NCBI GenBank assembly: GCA_016706685.1
Contig: JADJJE010000005.1
Location: 124,001-188,000, forward strand
Reading direction: 5' to 3'
From: Sandaracinaceae bacterium
GTDB lineage: Bacteria > Myxococcota_A > Polyangia > Polyangiales > Houyiibacteriaceae
Length of the DNA stretch: 64,000 bases
In this document: in pieces, positions 1 to 9,903 of the stretch
Layout of the letters: each line of letters opens with the position of its first letter
Position numbering within the stretch: the first letter of the stretch is position 1
Program-made: the position numbers and the translations under genes
The notes under the pieces: model-generated
What the model was told of the DNA's origin: nothing
The model's database searches: none
Seen by the model: the letters and a program-made list of their open reading frames with translations, nothing else

Positions 1-48
1 AGGGGGAAGAATGACATGGTTCAGCGTCCGCACGGCGGACCACGAGGC

Positions 49-825
49 TCAGGGAGCGTACCCCAGCACCAGCGCGCGGGAGAGCAGATAGAACCCGTCG
101 ATCATGACGAACAGCAGCAGCTTGAACGGCAGCGAGACCGTGGTGGGCGACATCATGTGCATGCCCAGCGCCAGCAGGATGTTGGCGATGACCATGTCGA
201 CGATCAGGAACGGCAGGAAGATGAGGAAGCCGATCTGGAACGCCTCGGCCAGCTCCGTGACCACGAACGCGGGCAAGACCACCAGCAGGTCGTCGGGCTG
301 CACCGCGTCTCGGTCCCCAGGGTCTCGCGCGCGCCGCGCCAAGTCGAAGAAGAGCACGCGCTCGCGCTCGCCCGCGTTGTGCGTGAGGAAGGCCACCAGC
401 GGCGCGCTCCCCAAGGTGACGGCCTCGAAGACCGCATCCAGGCTCTCGCCCTCGAGCGGAGCCTGACGGTCCACGCGCACCATGGCTGGAGCGGCCGCGT
501 CCACCACGCGCGAGAACACGGGCGCCATGACGTAGAGCGAGAGCACGGCCGCGAGGGCCGAGAGGATCATGCCCGAGGGCACTTGGCCTGCGCCGAGCGC
601 GTTGCGCAGCAGCGAAAAGACCACCGACATCTTGGTGAAGCTGGTCATGGTCATGAACGCGAACGGCAGCAGCGTGAGCGCCACGAGCGCCACCATGGAG
701 ACCACCGGCTGACCCGCGAACGAGCCAGCCTCGGGCGCCGCGCTGGGCTGCGCCAACACGCTGCTGGTCCACCCGAGCGTCCCGAGCGCGAGTGCGGTGG
801 CGATGGGCCAGAGGCGATGTCGCAT
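49..825 (-). CDS. sctR: Type III secretion export apparatus protein SctR (FliP/YscR family)
   Basis: This is an inner-membrane core subunit of the type III export gate, 258 aa from the chosen ATG. The start at 825 was preferred over the longer frame because it opens a clean signal-like segment (MRHRLWPIATALALG) ending near an AQP cleavage site. The family core is clear: TSFTKMSVVFSLLRNALG about 60 residues in, then a long hydrophilic loop, then LAEAFQIGFLIFLPFLIVDM and MMSPTTVSLPFKLLLFVMIDG. The motif SPTTVSLPFKLLLF resembles SctR more than flagellar FliP, but the two families are close and a flagellar role cannot be excluded. The gene is probably part of an operon continuing beyond the left edge; a possible ATG for the next minus-strand gene lies at position 16 but is too short to judge. 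Confidence 0.88.
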   Translation of the reverse strand: MRHRLWPIATALALGTLGWTSSVLAQPSAAPEAGSFAGQPVVSMVALVALTLLPFAFMTMTSFTKMSVVFSLLRNALGAGQVPSGMILSALAAVLSLYVMAPVFSRVVDAAAPAMVRVDRQAPLEGESLDAVFEAVTLGSAPLVAFLTHNAGERERVLFFDLARRARDPGDRDAVQPDDLLVVLPAFVVTELAEAFQIGFLIFLPFLIVDMVIANILLALGMHMMSPTTVSLPFKLLLFVMIDGFYLLSRALVLGYAP

Positions 826-923
826 GGTGTGCGATGATGAAGGCGCGCGGAGCACAGTCAACCCGAGCCCGGCCCGCCGGCGCGGGTATAGGAAGCAGCG
901 CGCAGCCGTGATAGGGATCCCAC

Positions 924-1412
924 GTGCCTGACGCCAGCAAGGACTACGCACCCGGCCTCAACGAGCGGCTGGGGGGCTACGACTCCGTGATGGGGCTGCG
1001 CTTCGTGCGCGCCACGCTCGATGAGATCGTCGCCGAGATGCCCATCACACCCCAGCACCACCAGCCGTACGGCCTGGTGCACGGCGGCGTCTATGCCGGC
1101 ATCGTGGAGACGCTGTGCAGCGTCGGCGCTGCGCTGAACGCGCTGGCGACGGGGCGCTCGGCCGTGGGGCTCGAGAACTCCACGTCGTTCGTGCGCGCCG
1201 CCCGTGAGGGGACGCTGCACGCGCGCGCCGTGCCGCTCATTCGCGGCCGACGCACGCAGGTGTGGGAGGCACGCATCGAAGACGGCGAAGGCAACCTCCT
1301 GGCCCACGGCAAGGTGCGCATGCTGTGCCTCGAGTCCGGAGCCGCCATGGCCGGCGAGCCCGTGCATGCGGAGAAACCCGCGCTCACGAACCCGAGCTCC
1401 CCTTCGGGCTGA
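924..1412 (+). CDS. PaaI-type hotdog-fold thioesterase
   Basis: The 162-aa product is a single hotdog domain of the PaaI/acyl-CoA thioesterase superfamily, expected to hydrolyse an acyl- or aroyl-CoA in the cytoplasm. The diagnostic VHGGVYAGIVET segment (about residues 53-64) carries the HGG of this family, and the N-terminal pattern LGGYDSVMGLRFV followed by MPITPQHHQPYG is typical. The start is GTG at 924; an internal ATG at 990 would remove the first conserved strand and is less likely. The gene is followed after 12 bp by the Ser/Thr kinase on the same strand, which suggests co-transcription but says nothing of substrate. The true substrate is unknown. Confidence 0.8.
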   Translation: MPDASKDYAPGLNERLGGYDSVMGLRFVRATLDEIVAEMPITPQHHQPYGLVHGGVYAGIVETLCSVGAALNALATGRSAVGLENSTSFVRAAREGTLHARAVPLIRGRRTQVWEARIEDGEGNLLAHGKVRMLCLESGAAMAGEPVHAEKPALTNPSSPSG

Positions 1413-1424
1413 GCCACTCACGCG

Positions 1425-3068
<1,644 letters not shown>

Positions 3069-3573
3069 GACTGCGTCGCTAGACGTGGTCGTGGTCGCAA
3101 GAGTGGTCGTATTCGTGGTCGTAGGCGTGGTCGTGGTCGTAGGCGTGCTCGTTGACGTGCTCGTGCTCGTGCTCGTGCTCGTACTCGTGTCTCCACCACC
3201 CCCCACAGGCTACCGAGACCGCTTCGACACCATCCGCCCCAGCAGCTCAACCGCCTGGCGATGCAGCTCGTCCGCCTCTACGCCCAGAAGGCGAACGACG
3301 TCGAGCGCTGTCGCGCACTCCATCGCCGAGCCGCGTGCGATCGCGAAGTCTGTGGCGATGGCCGGCTTGGGATTGCGAGCGTCTTGGACGACGTCGGTGT
3401 TGGCGAGTACGAGCACGAGCACGAGCACGTCAACGAGCACGAGTGCGACGACGACCACGACCACGCCTACGACCACGTCTACGTCTGGCGACTCATCGGG
3501 CCTCGGCCAGTGGTCACCGAGGCCAGGGTCCGACGAGGCACTAGCGCGCTCGCGTACGCGGGACCGAACTCCG
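3069..3573. repeat. Low-complexity region with imperfect inverted repeat arms
   Basis: No complete gene is visible in this 505-base gap. Two blocks of degenerate hexamer repeats (gtggtc/gtgctc on the plus strand at about 3081-3189; gagcac/gaccac at about 3404-3480) are inverted copies of each other: 3115-3187 matches the reverse complement of 3404-3476 over most of its length, including the landmarks GTAGGCGTGGTCGTGG and CTCGTTGACGTGCTCG. Between the arms lies a fragment of a four-helix-bundle gene on the minus strand. The last 90 bases before the ABC transporter gene hold nothing recognisable. Confidence 0.75.
3210..3398 (-). pseudogene. C-terminal fragment of a four-helix-bundle (23S rRNA intervening-sequence type) protein
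   Basis: The minus-strand frame ending at 3210 encodes about 60 residues containing IARGSAMECATALDVVRLLG and then ELHRQAVELLGRMVSKRSR. ARGSA-EC followed by an LLxRxV helix is the signature of the C-terminal half of the S23/four-helix-bundle family. The N-terminal half is absent: upstream the frame runs into Val/Leu/Asp low-complexity translation of the repeat arm. It is therefore read as a gene remnant, not a functional protein. The family is known from intervening sequences in 23S rRNA and from scattered chromosomal copies; its function is not established. Confidence 0.6.
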
Positions 3574-4311
3574 TCAGCCGAGGCCCAGCAGCTCGCGCGT
3601 GCGCGGGTCACGCGGCGCCGCCAGCACTTGCTTGGCCTCACCCTGCTCCACCACCTGGCCCGCGTGCAGCACCACCAGGTCTTGCGCCACGCGCTCCGCG
3701 AACGCGATGTCGTGCGTGACGCACACCACGGTGAGCCCGCGCGCCGCAACGAGGCCCCGCAGCAGGTCGCTCAGCTCACCCGCGCGCTGCGGGTCGAGCG
3801 CGCTGGTGGGCTCGTCCAGGAAGAGCACGTGTGGCTCCATGGCCAGCGCTCGCGCGATGGCGCAGCGCTGCTGCTCCCCTCCCGACAGGTCGCGCGGCAG
3901 GGCGTCCACGCGGTGAGCAAGCCCCACCTGCGTGAGCAGGGCGAGCGCCTGCGTGCGCGCGGCGGCGAGGGCGACGCGACGCACGTGCACCGGTGCCTCC
4001 ATCACGTTCTCGAGCGCGGTCATGTGCGGGAACAGGTGCCACTGCTGGAACACGAGCCCCGCTCGTTGCTGGAGCGCGCGGCGCTGCGCCGTGTTCACGC
4101 CGGCATCGAGGGTCAGGCCGCCGATGCGCACGCTGCCCGTGTCGAACGCCTCGAGGCCCATCATACAGCGCAGCAGCGTGCTCTTGCCGCTGCCCGAGGG
4201 CCCCAGCAGCGCGCTCACGCGGGCCGGCTCGAAGCGCAGGTCGACGTGGCGCAGCACCTCGCTCTCGCCGAAGCGCTTGGACAGGCCCGTGACCGTGACC
4301 GCGTCGCCCAC
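3574..4311 (-). CDS. Polar amino-acid ABC transporter, ATP-binding protein (GlnQ-like)
   Basis: A 245-aa ABC ATPase of the polar amino-acid uptake family. Walker A is GPSGSGKST (about residues 37-45), the signature is LSGGEQQRCAIARAL, and Walker B is VLFLDEPTSALDP, with the switch histidine in VCVTHD. Length and motif set fit GlnQ/HisP proteins. The gene starts 6 bp after the fused binding-protein/permease gene and so is its ATPase. Proximity to glnII suggests glutamine or glutamate as substrate, but this is inference. Confidence 0.9.
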   Translation of the reverse strand: MGDAVTVTGLSKRFGESEVLRHVDLRFEPARVSALLGPSGSGKSTLLRCMMGLEAFDTGSVRIGGLTLDAGVNTAQRRALQQRAGLVFQQWHLFPHMTALENVMEAPVHVRRVALAAARTQALALLTQVGLAHRVDALPRDLSGGEQQRCAIARALAMEPHVLFLDEPTSALDPQRAGELSDLLRGLVAARGLTVVCVTHDIAFAERVAQDLVVLHAGQVVEQGEAKQVLAAPRDPRTRELLGLG

Positions 4312-4317
4312 CAGGAG

Positions 4318-5811
4318 TCATGAGCGCTCCAGCTTCGCCTCGAGGCGGCGTGAGAGGCGCGCGAGCGGATAGCTCATCGCCAGGTAGAGCGCGGCGCAGA
4401 GCGCGCCCGGCAGCGCCCAGCTGCGCACGTCCACCGCGGTGATCTGCATGTGCTTGGTGAGCTCCACCACCGTGATGACCGAGACCAGCGAGCTGTCCTT
4501 GAGCAGCGCGATGAAGTCGTTGGTGACGCCCGGCAGCGCCACGCGCAGGGCCTGCGGCAGCATGATGCGGCGCAGCAAGAGGGGCGTGCTCATGCCCAGC
4601 ACCTGGGCCGCCTCCAGCTGCCCCGGTGGCACGGCCTTGAAGCCCGCCCGGTAGTTCTCGGACTCGTAGGCCGCGTAGTTCAGCCCGAGGCCCAGGATGG
4701 CGGCGACCAGCGCGTCGTACTCGGTGCCGAACGTGAAATCCATGCGCGCCCGCGCGAACGGCATGATGCCGAAGTACAGCAGATAGAGCTGGAGCAACAC
4801 CGGCGTGCCGCGGAACAGCTCCACGTAGGCGGACGCCAGCAGCTGGAGAGGGCGCCGCCCATACAGCCGCAGCAGCGCCAGCCACAGCCCCAGCACGATG
4901 GCGATCAGCATGGACGCCGTGGACACCCCGATGGTCACGAGCGCCCCCTGCAGGAAGAGCTTCACATGGTGCACGGAGAACGTGATCTGCGAGCGCGTGT
5001 GCAGCAGCTCCCGCGTGTCCTCGTCCGTCCAGGTGCGCAGCGCCTCTTGGCGCTCGTTGGCCAGCTGGTAGCGCGTCAGGATCTCGCGGAGCTGACCGCG
5101 CGCCGCGATGGCCTCGAGCGCGTCGTCGATGGCGTCGCACAGGTCGCGCTCGGAGCGCCGGCACGCTCCCGCGTAGTAGCCCTCGTCCACGTCCTGCACC
5201 ACGTGCAGCGCCTGCCGCGTGGTCCCGTAGCGCGCCACGATCACGTCATCGAGCAGCACGCCGTCGAGGCGCCCCTGCTCGAGGTCGGCGTAGGGCTCGT
5301 CGTTGCCTTCGTAGGGCACGATGGTCACGCCGCTGTCGCGCAGGAGGTCGTAGGAGAACGAGCTCGAGAGCGTGCCCACGCGCCTGCCGCGCAGGTCCGA
5401 CAGGGAGCGCGCCGTGTCGTCGCTGCGGCGCGTCACCAGCTGCGCCGAGAAGATGTAGTAGGGCCGCGTCATGGCGATGCTGCCCGCGCGAGCTGGCGTC
5501 ACCTCGAGGCCGTTGAGCGCCAGATCGAAGGTGCCACGCTCGAGCGCGGGGACGAGGTTGGTCCAGTCTTGCTGCACGAAGCGCGCGCGCACGCCGAGCT
5601 CCTGTGCGATGGCGTTGGCCAGCTCGAACTCGAAGCCCGAGATGCCACCCGGCGCGCTCGGGTCCTCGAAGACGTATGGGTCTCCGCCCTGCAGGTCTGC
5701 GCCCCAGCGCAGCTCGCCGGCGGCTTGGACGCGCGCGAGCCCCGAAGGCGGCGCGCTCGTGCCGCACGACGCGAGCAGACAGCCCAGCACACACGACAGG
5801 CCGATCCGCAT
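4318..5811 (-). CDS. Fused substrate-binding lipoprotein and permease of an amino-acid ABC transporter
   Basis: A 497-aa fusion. The chosen ATG at 5811 gives a lipoprotein signal (MRIGLSCVLGCLLASC); the frame is open 23 codons further upstream. Residues about 25-250 are an SBP_bac_3 domain (GELRWGADLQGGDPYVFED, ISGFEFELANAIAQELG, GTFDLALNGLEVTPAR). From about residue 270 comes a HisM/GlnP-type permease with several membrane segments and the EAA-like loop QLEAAQVLGMSTPLLLRRIMLPQALR. Binding protein and permease in one chain are known in some bacteria; here the chain also carries a predicted lipid anchor, so the sensor domain would be tethered twice. The ATPase follows 6 bp downstream. Confidence 0.88.
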   Translation of the reverse strand: MRIGLSCVLGCLLASCGTSAPPSGLARVQAAGELRWGADLQGGDPYVFEDPSAPGGISGFEFELANAIAQELGVRARFVQQDWTNLVPALERGTFDLALNGLEVTPARAGSIAMTRPYYIFSAQLVTRRSDDTARSLSDLRGRRVGTLSSSFSYDLLRDSGVTIVPYEGNDEPYADLEQGRLDGVLLDDVIVARYGTTRQALHVVQDVDEGYYAGACRRSERDLCDAIDDALEAIAARGQLREILTRYQLANERQEALRTWTDEDTRELLHTRSQITFSVHHVKLFLQGALVTIGVSTASMLIAIVLGLWLALLRLYGRRPLQLLASAYVELFRGTPVLLQLYLLYFGIMPFARARMDFTFGTEYDALVAAILGLGLNYAAYESENYRAGFKAVPPGQLEAAQVLGMSTPLLLRRIMLPQALRVALPGVTNDFIALLKDSSLVSVITVVELTKHMQITAVDVRSWALPGALCAALYLAMSYPLARLSRRLEAKLERS

Positions 5812-5881
5812 CACGTTCTCGAGCGCACGCTGCACAAACAAGGTGGGGCGCAGCCTACCGTCTGCCCCGCGCGCTCCCATG

Positions 5882-5916
5882 AAAAAAGCGCCGCGAACCT
5901 GGTGGCTCGCGGCGCT
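5882..5916 (-). terminator. Rho-independent terminator after glnII
   Basis: On the minus strand, just past the glnII stop, a perfect 10-bp stem (5907-5916 with 5887-5896, AGCGCCGCGA against its complement) closes a 10-base loop and is followed by a run of six T (5882-5887). It separates glnII from the downstream transporter gene on the same strand, so the transporter probably has its own promoter or depends on read-through. Confidence 0.85.
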
Positions 5917-5940
5917 CTCGGGGGAGCCGAGTGGCTCAGA

Positions 5941-6945
5941 TCAGTCGCAGGTGGTCTCGAGGAGCAGACGAGCGACGGTGTACGGGTCCATGTTCGCGTT
6001 CGGACGACGGTCCTCGAAGTAGCCGTAGCCCTGGAGCTTGGTCGCGAGCGGGATGCGGATGGAGGCGCCGCGGTCCGACACGCCGTACTTGAACTCCTTG
6101 TAGGAGCAGGTCTCGTGCTTGCCGGTGAGGCGGCTCTCGATGTCGTGGCCGTAGTTGGCGATGTGCAGCTTGATCTTGTCGGGCTGGCCGAGCTTCTCAC
6201 AGGCCGCGATGATGACGTCCCAGCCACCGGGCTCGCGCATGGCCTTGGTGGAGAAGTTGGAGTGACAGCCGGCGCCGTTCCAGTCGCCCTTGGCGGGCTT
6301 GGCCTCGAAGCTCGCGTCCACGCCGTAGGACTCGGCCATGCGGCAGAGCAGGTAGCGCGCGATGTACATGTGGTCGCCCACTTCCGTCGGGCCCGCGGGT
6401 CCGATCTGGAACTCCCACTGACCGGGCATGACCTCGGCGTTGATGCCGCTGATCTTCAGGCCGGCCATGATGCAAGCCTCGAGGTGCTCCTCGATGAGCT
6501 CACGACCCATGACGTTGCTGGCGCCGGTGCCGCAGTAGTACGGGCCCTGGGGACCGGGGTAGCCGCCCTCGGGGAAGCCGTAGGGCCGCCCGTTCTTCAT
6601 GAGCGTGTACTCCTGCTCCATGCCGTACCAGGCCTCCTGGGCCTTGTGCTTGGTCTCGGCGGCGGCGCAGGCAGCGCGCGTGTTGGACGGGTGCACGGAG
6701 CCATCGGCCGAGTAGACGTCGCAGAGCACGAGGATGTCGCCGTCGGCGCGGAGCGGATCCGGGCACGTGAAGACGGGACGCAAGATGCAGTCGGAGCGGT
6801 CGCCCGTCGCCTGGTTGGTGCTGGAGCCGTCGAAGCCCCACTCCGGCGGGGTGTCACCCTCGTCCATGACCTTGGTCTTGGAGCGCAGAAGGGGGGTCGG
6901 CTCGGTGCCGTCGATCCAAATGTATTCAGCCCTGATCTTACCCAT
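5941..6945 (-). CDS. glnII: Glutamine synthetase, type II (eukaryotic-like)
   Basis: A 334-aa enzyme that makes glutamine from glutamate, ammonia and ATP in the cytoplasm. The short length and the motifs EYIWIDGT, WGFDGSSTNQA, MPGQWEFQIGP and NGAGCHSNFST are those of GSII rather than the approximately 470-aa GSI. There is no adenylylation-type C-terminal region. The ATG at 6945 precedes the conserved RAEYIWIDG start directly. A strong terminator lies behind the gene, and an amino-acid ABC transporter lies beyond it on the same strand, so the locus looks devoted to glutamine or glutamate economy. The 218 bases upstream (6946-7163) hold no gene and no promoter I would assert. Confidence 0.93.
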   Translation of the reverse strand: MGKIRAEYIWIDGTEPTPLLRSKTKVMDEGDTPPEWGFDGSSTNQATGDRSDCILRPVFTCPDPLRADGDILVLCDVYSADGSVHPSNTRAACAAAETKHKAQEAWYGMEQEYTLMKNGRPYGFPEGGYPGPQGPYYCGTGASNVMGRELIEEHLEACIMAGLKISGINAEVMPGQWEFQIGPAGPTEVGDHMYIARYLLCRMAESYGVDASFEAKPAKGDWNGAGCHSNFSTKAMREPGGWDVIIAACEKLGQPDKIKLHIANYGHDIESRLTGKHETCSYKEFKYGVSDRGASIRIPLATKLQGYGYFEDRRPNANMDPYTVARLLLETTCD

Positions 6946-7163
6946 CGAAATTCTCCGATTTGAAGAGCGGGGTCATCCCGCCCGGTGCGCGTAGTGTGTC
7001 CTAGCGAGGGTCGGGTTCGTGGTCCGACAGGGTCTCGCTGGGTGTCCGATGCGGGTTATAGCTGGATCATTGTTTCAGGAATGTTTCGTGTCGCTTTCGT
7101 GCCTGGGAAAACGCCCGCGAAGCCACAATCACCGCAAAAACAGGGCTCATTTGGCCACTGCGC

Positions 7164-7961
7164 TCAGCGCTCGGGGTACAGCTGCGTGGGGTCGGCGAAG
7201 ATCTCGCGGACCTTGCGGGCCAGCACCCCTCCCTGGAAGCCGTCCATGAACCGGTGGTCGATGGTGGCCGTGATGGTGAGCATGGGGCGCACCACCACCT
7301 GGCCGTGTTCGACGACGGCCTGATCGCGGATGGCGCCGAGCAGCACATAGACGGGCACGCGCGCGAACGGGGTGGGTGGCACGAAGCCCTCGTCGAGGCC
7401 CAGCATGCCCACGCTGGTGATGATGCAGGTGCCGAAGGGGAACGCCTCGAGCCCGGCGCCGGGGAGCGACACGCCCAGCGAGCCGGTCAGCCAGCCGATG
7501 AACGTGACCAGCGGGCGAATGACCCAGGTGGGCAGCATCCGCGCCAGGTTGTTGCTCTTCTTGAACTCCTTGTCCTTGCCAGCGCGCAGCTTCGCGGCGG
7601 CGGCGCCGAACTCCCGCGCGATGTCCTCGAGGCGCTTCTCGTCCACGCGCTCCACCTTGACCTTGCCGAGGTCGCTGCCCTCGTCGAGGGCCACCAGGAA
7701 CGCCACGTCCACCGTGCTGTGCTGATGGAAGGCACCGAAGCGCAGGAAGCCGTTGAGCCCCGGCGCCTCGCGCAGCGCGGCCCCCACCACCTTGCCGACG
7801 AAGTGCGTGATGGTGACCTTCTCACCCGTCTCGGCGCGCACCTGCTCGAGGTAGGCGAGCACGTGCGTGGCGTCCACGGTGAGCTTCCCGTAGATGTTCC
7901 CCTCGCGTGGCGCGGACCACGTGGCGATGGCCAGCTTCCGGCGCGTGCTCATCTTCGGCAT
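7164..7961 (-). CDS. Stand-alone 2-oxoacid dehydrogenase E2-type acyltransferase domain
   Basis: A 265-aa protein that is only the catalytic (CAT-fold) domain of dihydrolipoamide acyltransferases. The active-site motif is IDHRFMDGF (HxxxDG) near residue 240; other family blocks are THFVGKVVGAALRE and GTCIITSVGMLG. There is no lipoyl domain and no peripheral-subunit-binding domain, and no E1 or E3 gene is next to it, so it may not act in a standard dehydrogenase complex. The ATG at 7961 was chosen because the residues after it (MPKMSTRRKLAIATW) match the usual entry to this domain; the frame upstream is an unrelated open stretch. Acyl donor and acceptor are unknown. Confidence 0.82.
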   Translation of the reverse strand: MPKMSTRRKLAIATWSAPREGNIYGKLTVDATHVLAYLEQVRAETGEKVTITHFVGKVVGAALREAPGLNGFLRFGAFHQHSTVDVAFLVALDEGSDLGKVKVERVDEKRLEDIAREFGAAAAKLRAGKDKEFKKSNNLARMLPTWVIRPLVTFIGWLTGSLGVSLPGAGLEAFPFGTCIITSVGMLGLDEGFVPPTPFARVPVYVLLGAIRDQAVVEHGQVVVRPMLTITATIDHRFMDGFQGGVLARKVREIFADPTQLYPER

Positions 7962-8026
7962 TACCCCGGGTCTACCACGCCCCGGTGACGCGTGAACAGC
8001 GCTACACGTCGCGTCGACGGACGGGC

Positions 8027-9688
8027 TCAGAACTCTAGCTCGTACGCCCCGACGTCGAACAGGCCACCCTGCGGACGCGTGCCACTGAACGAGAACCCGA
8101 CACCGGGGATGCGCACGTACGGACCGGGGTCGACGCCGGCGTCGACGAGGGGTGAGGCACCCGAGACGAGAAAGTCGGCCTGCTCGGGACCCGTGAAGAG
8201 CGGGTCGCCGGCGAAGTTCCCGCCCACGTCCTGACACTGCATGCTGCAGGCGTTGAACTCGGCGGCGCCGGTGGACGTGTAGGTGGTGACCGTGCTGCGG
8301 TTGAAGCGTGTGGCGAACGCCGCCATGGCCGGGGTGCCCGTCTCGTAGAAGTGGTTGTTGCGGGCGGTCAGCGCGCCGAGCGTGTCGGAGTTCTCGAAGA
8401 GCCACACGGTCGCAGCCGACCAGCCCTGGGTGGCGTTGTTGACCAGCACGATGGAGCCCACCTCGCCGAGCTCGAACACGCCGGCGTACGAGTTCGATGC
8501 GCTGCGGATGGCGATGCTGTTCGCGATGGCGTTGAACACCAGGGGGCTGTTGGCCACCACGATGCGGGACGAGCTGTCCATGCTGCTCGCCTGGAACGCG
8601 TTGTTCAGGATGTCGATGTGCCGAACGTCCTGGAGTTCCACCACGTGCAGGTTCCGTCCGACGCTGTTGGTGCGGAAGGACGAGAACGCCAGCTGCGCGT
8701 GCTCGAGCGCGGAGCCACGCACGCACTCGAGGAGGCTCGAGGTCAGGAGCGACGTGTCCGAGCAGGAGACGCGCGCTTCGATGATGGACATGCTGGGGCG
8801 GTCGTCGTTGATCCCGCTCACGGCGATGGCTCCGATGAGGCCGGTGGTGGCGATGCGCACGCGCCGAAAGTCCGCGCGCTCCGTCGGCGTCAGCTCGAAG
8901 GCTGCGCGCTCCGGTACGCCGTCCCCCACCGGCGTGGCGTTGATCACGAAGCCGTCCACGAGGAAGCTCCCGCCGCTCACGAAGGTGATCATGGGGTCTC
9001 CTGCGGAGACGGAATCCACGTTGATGCTCGTCGGGTCGTCGCTCGCGTTGCGGCTCCAGTCGCTGGGGTCGTAGCCGCCGTAGAGCCGTACGTTGCCGCC
9101 CGAGAACGCGGCGGACGCGATGTCCTGCGTGCTCGATTCGACGAAGTAGTCACCGTGGGTCGCGCGGCCGAGGGCACCGTTCAGCGTGCACGCGGGCTGC
9201 TGGCGCGAGCCCCGCGTGGGCGACACGTCCGAGCAACCCGCCACGCCGGCCACGAAGATGCCCGCGCTGGCCGTGGCCGCGACCAGGTCGCTGCCATCAC
9301 AGTCGTTGTCGATACCGTCGTCGGCGAGTTCGTAGGCCTCCGGCGAGATGACCGCGTCCGCGTCGTCGCAGTCCGGACCGGTGATGTCCACGTAGGCATC
9401 ACAGCCCGTGAAGGCCCCATCGCCATCGTCATCCACGCAGGTGGCGCAGCCGGTCCAGTTGCTGGCGTCGGTGTCGTCGCAGTCCGCGCCCTGCGCGCAG
9501 TCGACGCCGTGTCCGTCTTCGTCGCCGTCCACGCACACCCCGGTGTCCACCAGCACACCTTCGTCGGGCGTGGTGCCCAGGTCGTCCGCGACTCCGAGGT
9601 CTGGGTCCGGGTCGACGCCCCCGTCACTGCCACAGCCGGCGAGCCCGAGGGCGGTCAGGAGGCCGAAGGCCCAGAGCAGGCGGGGCAT
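8027..9688 (-). CDS. MopE-type metal-binding lipoprotein with probable beta-helix domain
   Basis: A 553-aa predicted lipoprotein. The start at 9688 gives MPRLLWAFGLLTALGLAGC with a clear lipobox; the frame runs 18 codons further upstream without such a signal. Residues about 25-130 are Asp-rich, with repeated DxDGxG-type units and the MopE-like endings ADCDDTDAS and DDGIDNDCDG, which in this family mark putative calcium or copper sites. The rest is rich in short Asn/Ser/Val repeats (IDILNNAFQASS, NAIANSIAIRSASN, SIVLVNNATQGW) like a right-handed parallel beta-helix. Such large surface lipoproteins are common in Myxococcota and their function is unknown. Confidence 0.78.
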   Translation of the reverse strand: MPRLLWAFGLLTALGLAGCGSDGGVDPDPDLGVADDLGTTPDEGVLVDTGVCVDGDEDGHGVDCAQGADCDDTDASNWTGCATCVDDDGDGAFTGCDAYVDITGPDCDDADAVISPEAYELADDGIDNDCDGSDLVAATASAGIFVAGVAGCSDVSPTRGSRQQPACTLNGALGRATHGDYFVESSTQDIASAAFSGGNVRLYGGYDPSDWSRNASDDPTSINVDSVSAGDPMITFVSGGSFLVDGFVINATPVGDGVPERAAFELTPTERADFRRVRIATTGLIGAIAVSGINDDRPSMSIIEARVSCSDTSLLTSSLLECVRGSALEHAQLAFSSFRTNSVGRNLHVVELQDVRHIDILNNAFQASSMDSSSRIVVANSPLVFNAIANSIAIRSASNSYAGVFELGEVGSIVLVNNATQGWSAATVWLFENSDTLGALTARNNHFYETGTPAMAAFATRFNRSTVTTYTSTGAAEFNACSMQCQDVGGNFAGDPLFTGPEQADFLVSGASPLVDAGVDPGPYVRIPGVGFSFSGTRPQGGLFDVGAYELEF

Positions 9689-9903
9689 CTGAATCGTCGA
9701 GCGTGGGGCGCAGCGCAGAGCTTGCGAGTCGAAGCACTTCATGGGCGAGGGCCTTTCTGTGGCGCGGAGTTGGCGCCGTTCCCCGGGGTGGTGGCGCGAC
9801 GATGGGTTTCGATCACGGCTTTCCGCGTCACGGCGCGAGCCCGCGTACCGCTGCGCCCAGGCGTGTGTTGACAGGGCGAGGCCCTGCGAGCAGCGTCGAC
9901 CCG

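Noticed and set aside
14..16. Start of the next type III secretion gene on the minus strand
   Set aside because: An ATG exists but only five codons lie within the window and no ribosome-binding site is clear.
3081..3480. CRISPR array or direct microsatellite
   Set aside because: The hexamers have no spacers of constant length, and the two blocks are inverted with respect to each other, around a gene fragment.
4450..6963. Plus-strand open frame of 837 codons across the ABC transporter and glnII
   Set aside because: It runs antisense to two well-supported genes and a perfect terminator, and its translation is low-complexity.
6946..7163. Sigma-54 or sigma-70 promoter for glnII
   Set aside because: A TATAAC-like hexamer is present on the minus strand, but no partner at proper spacing was found, and no GG-N10-GC site with good flanks is in the gap.
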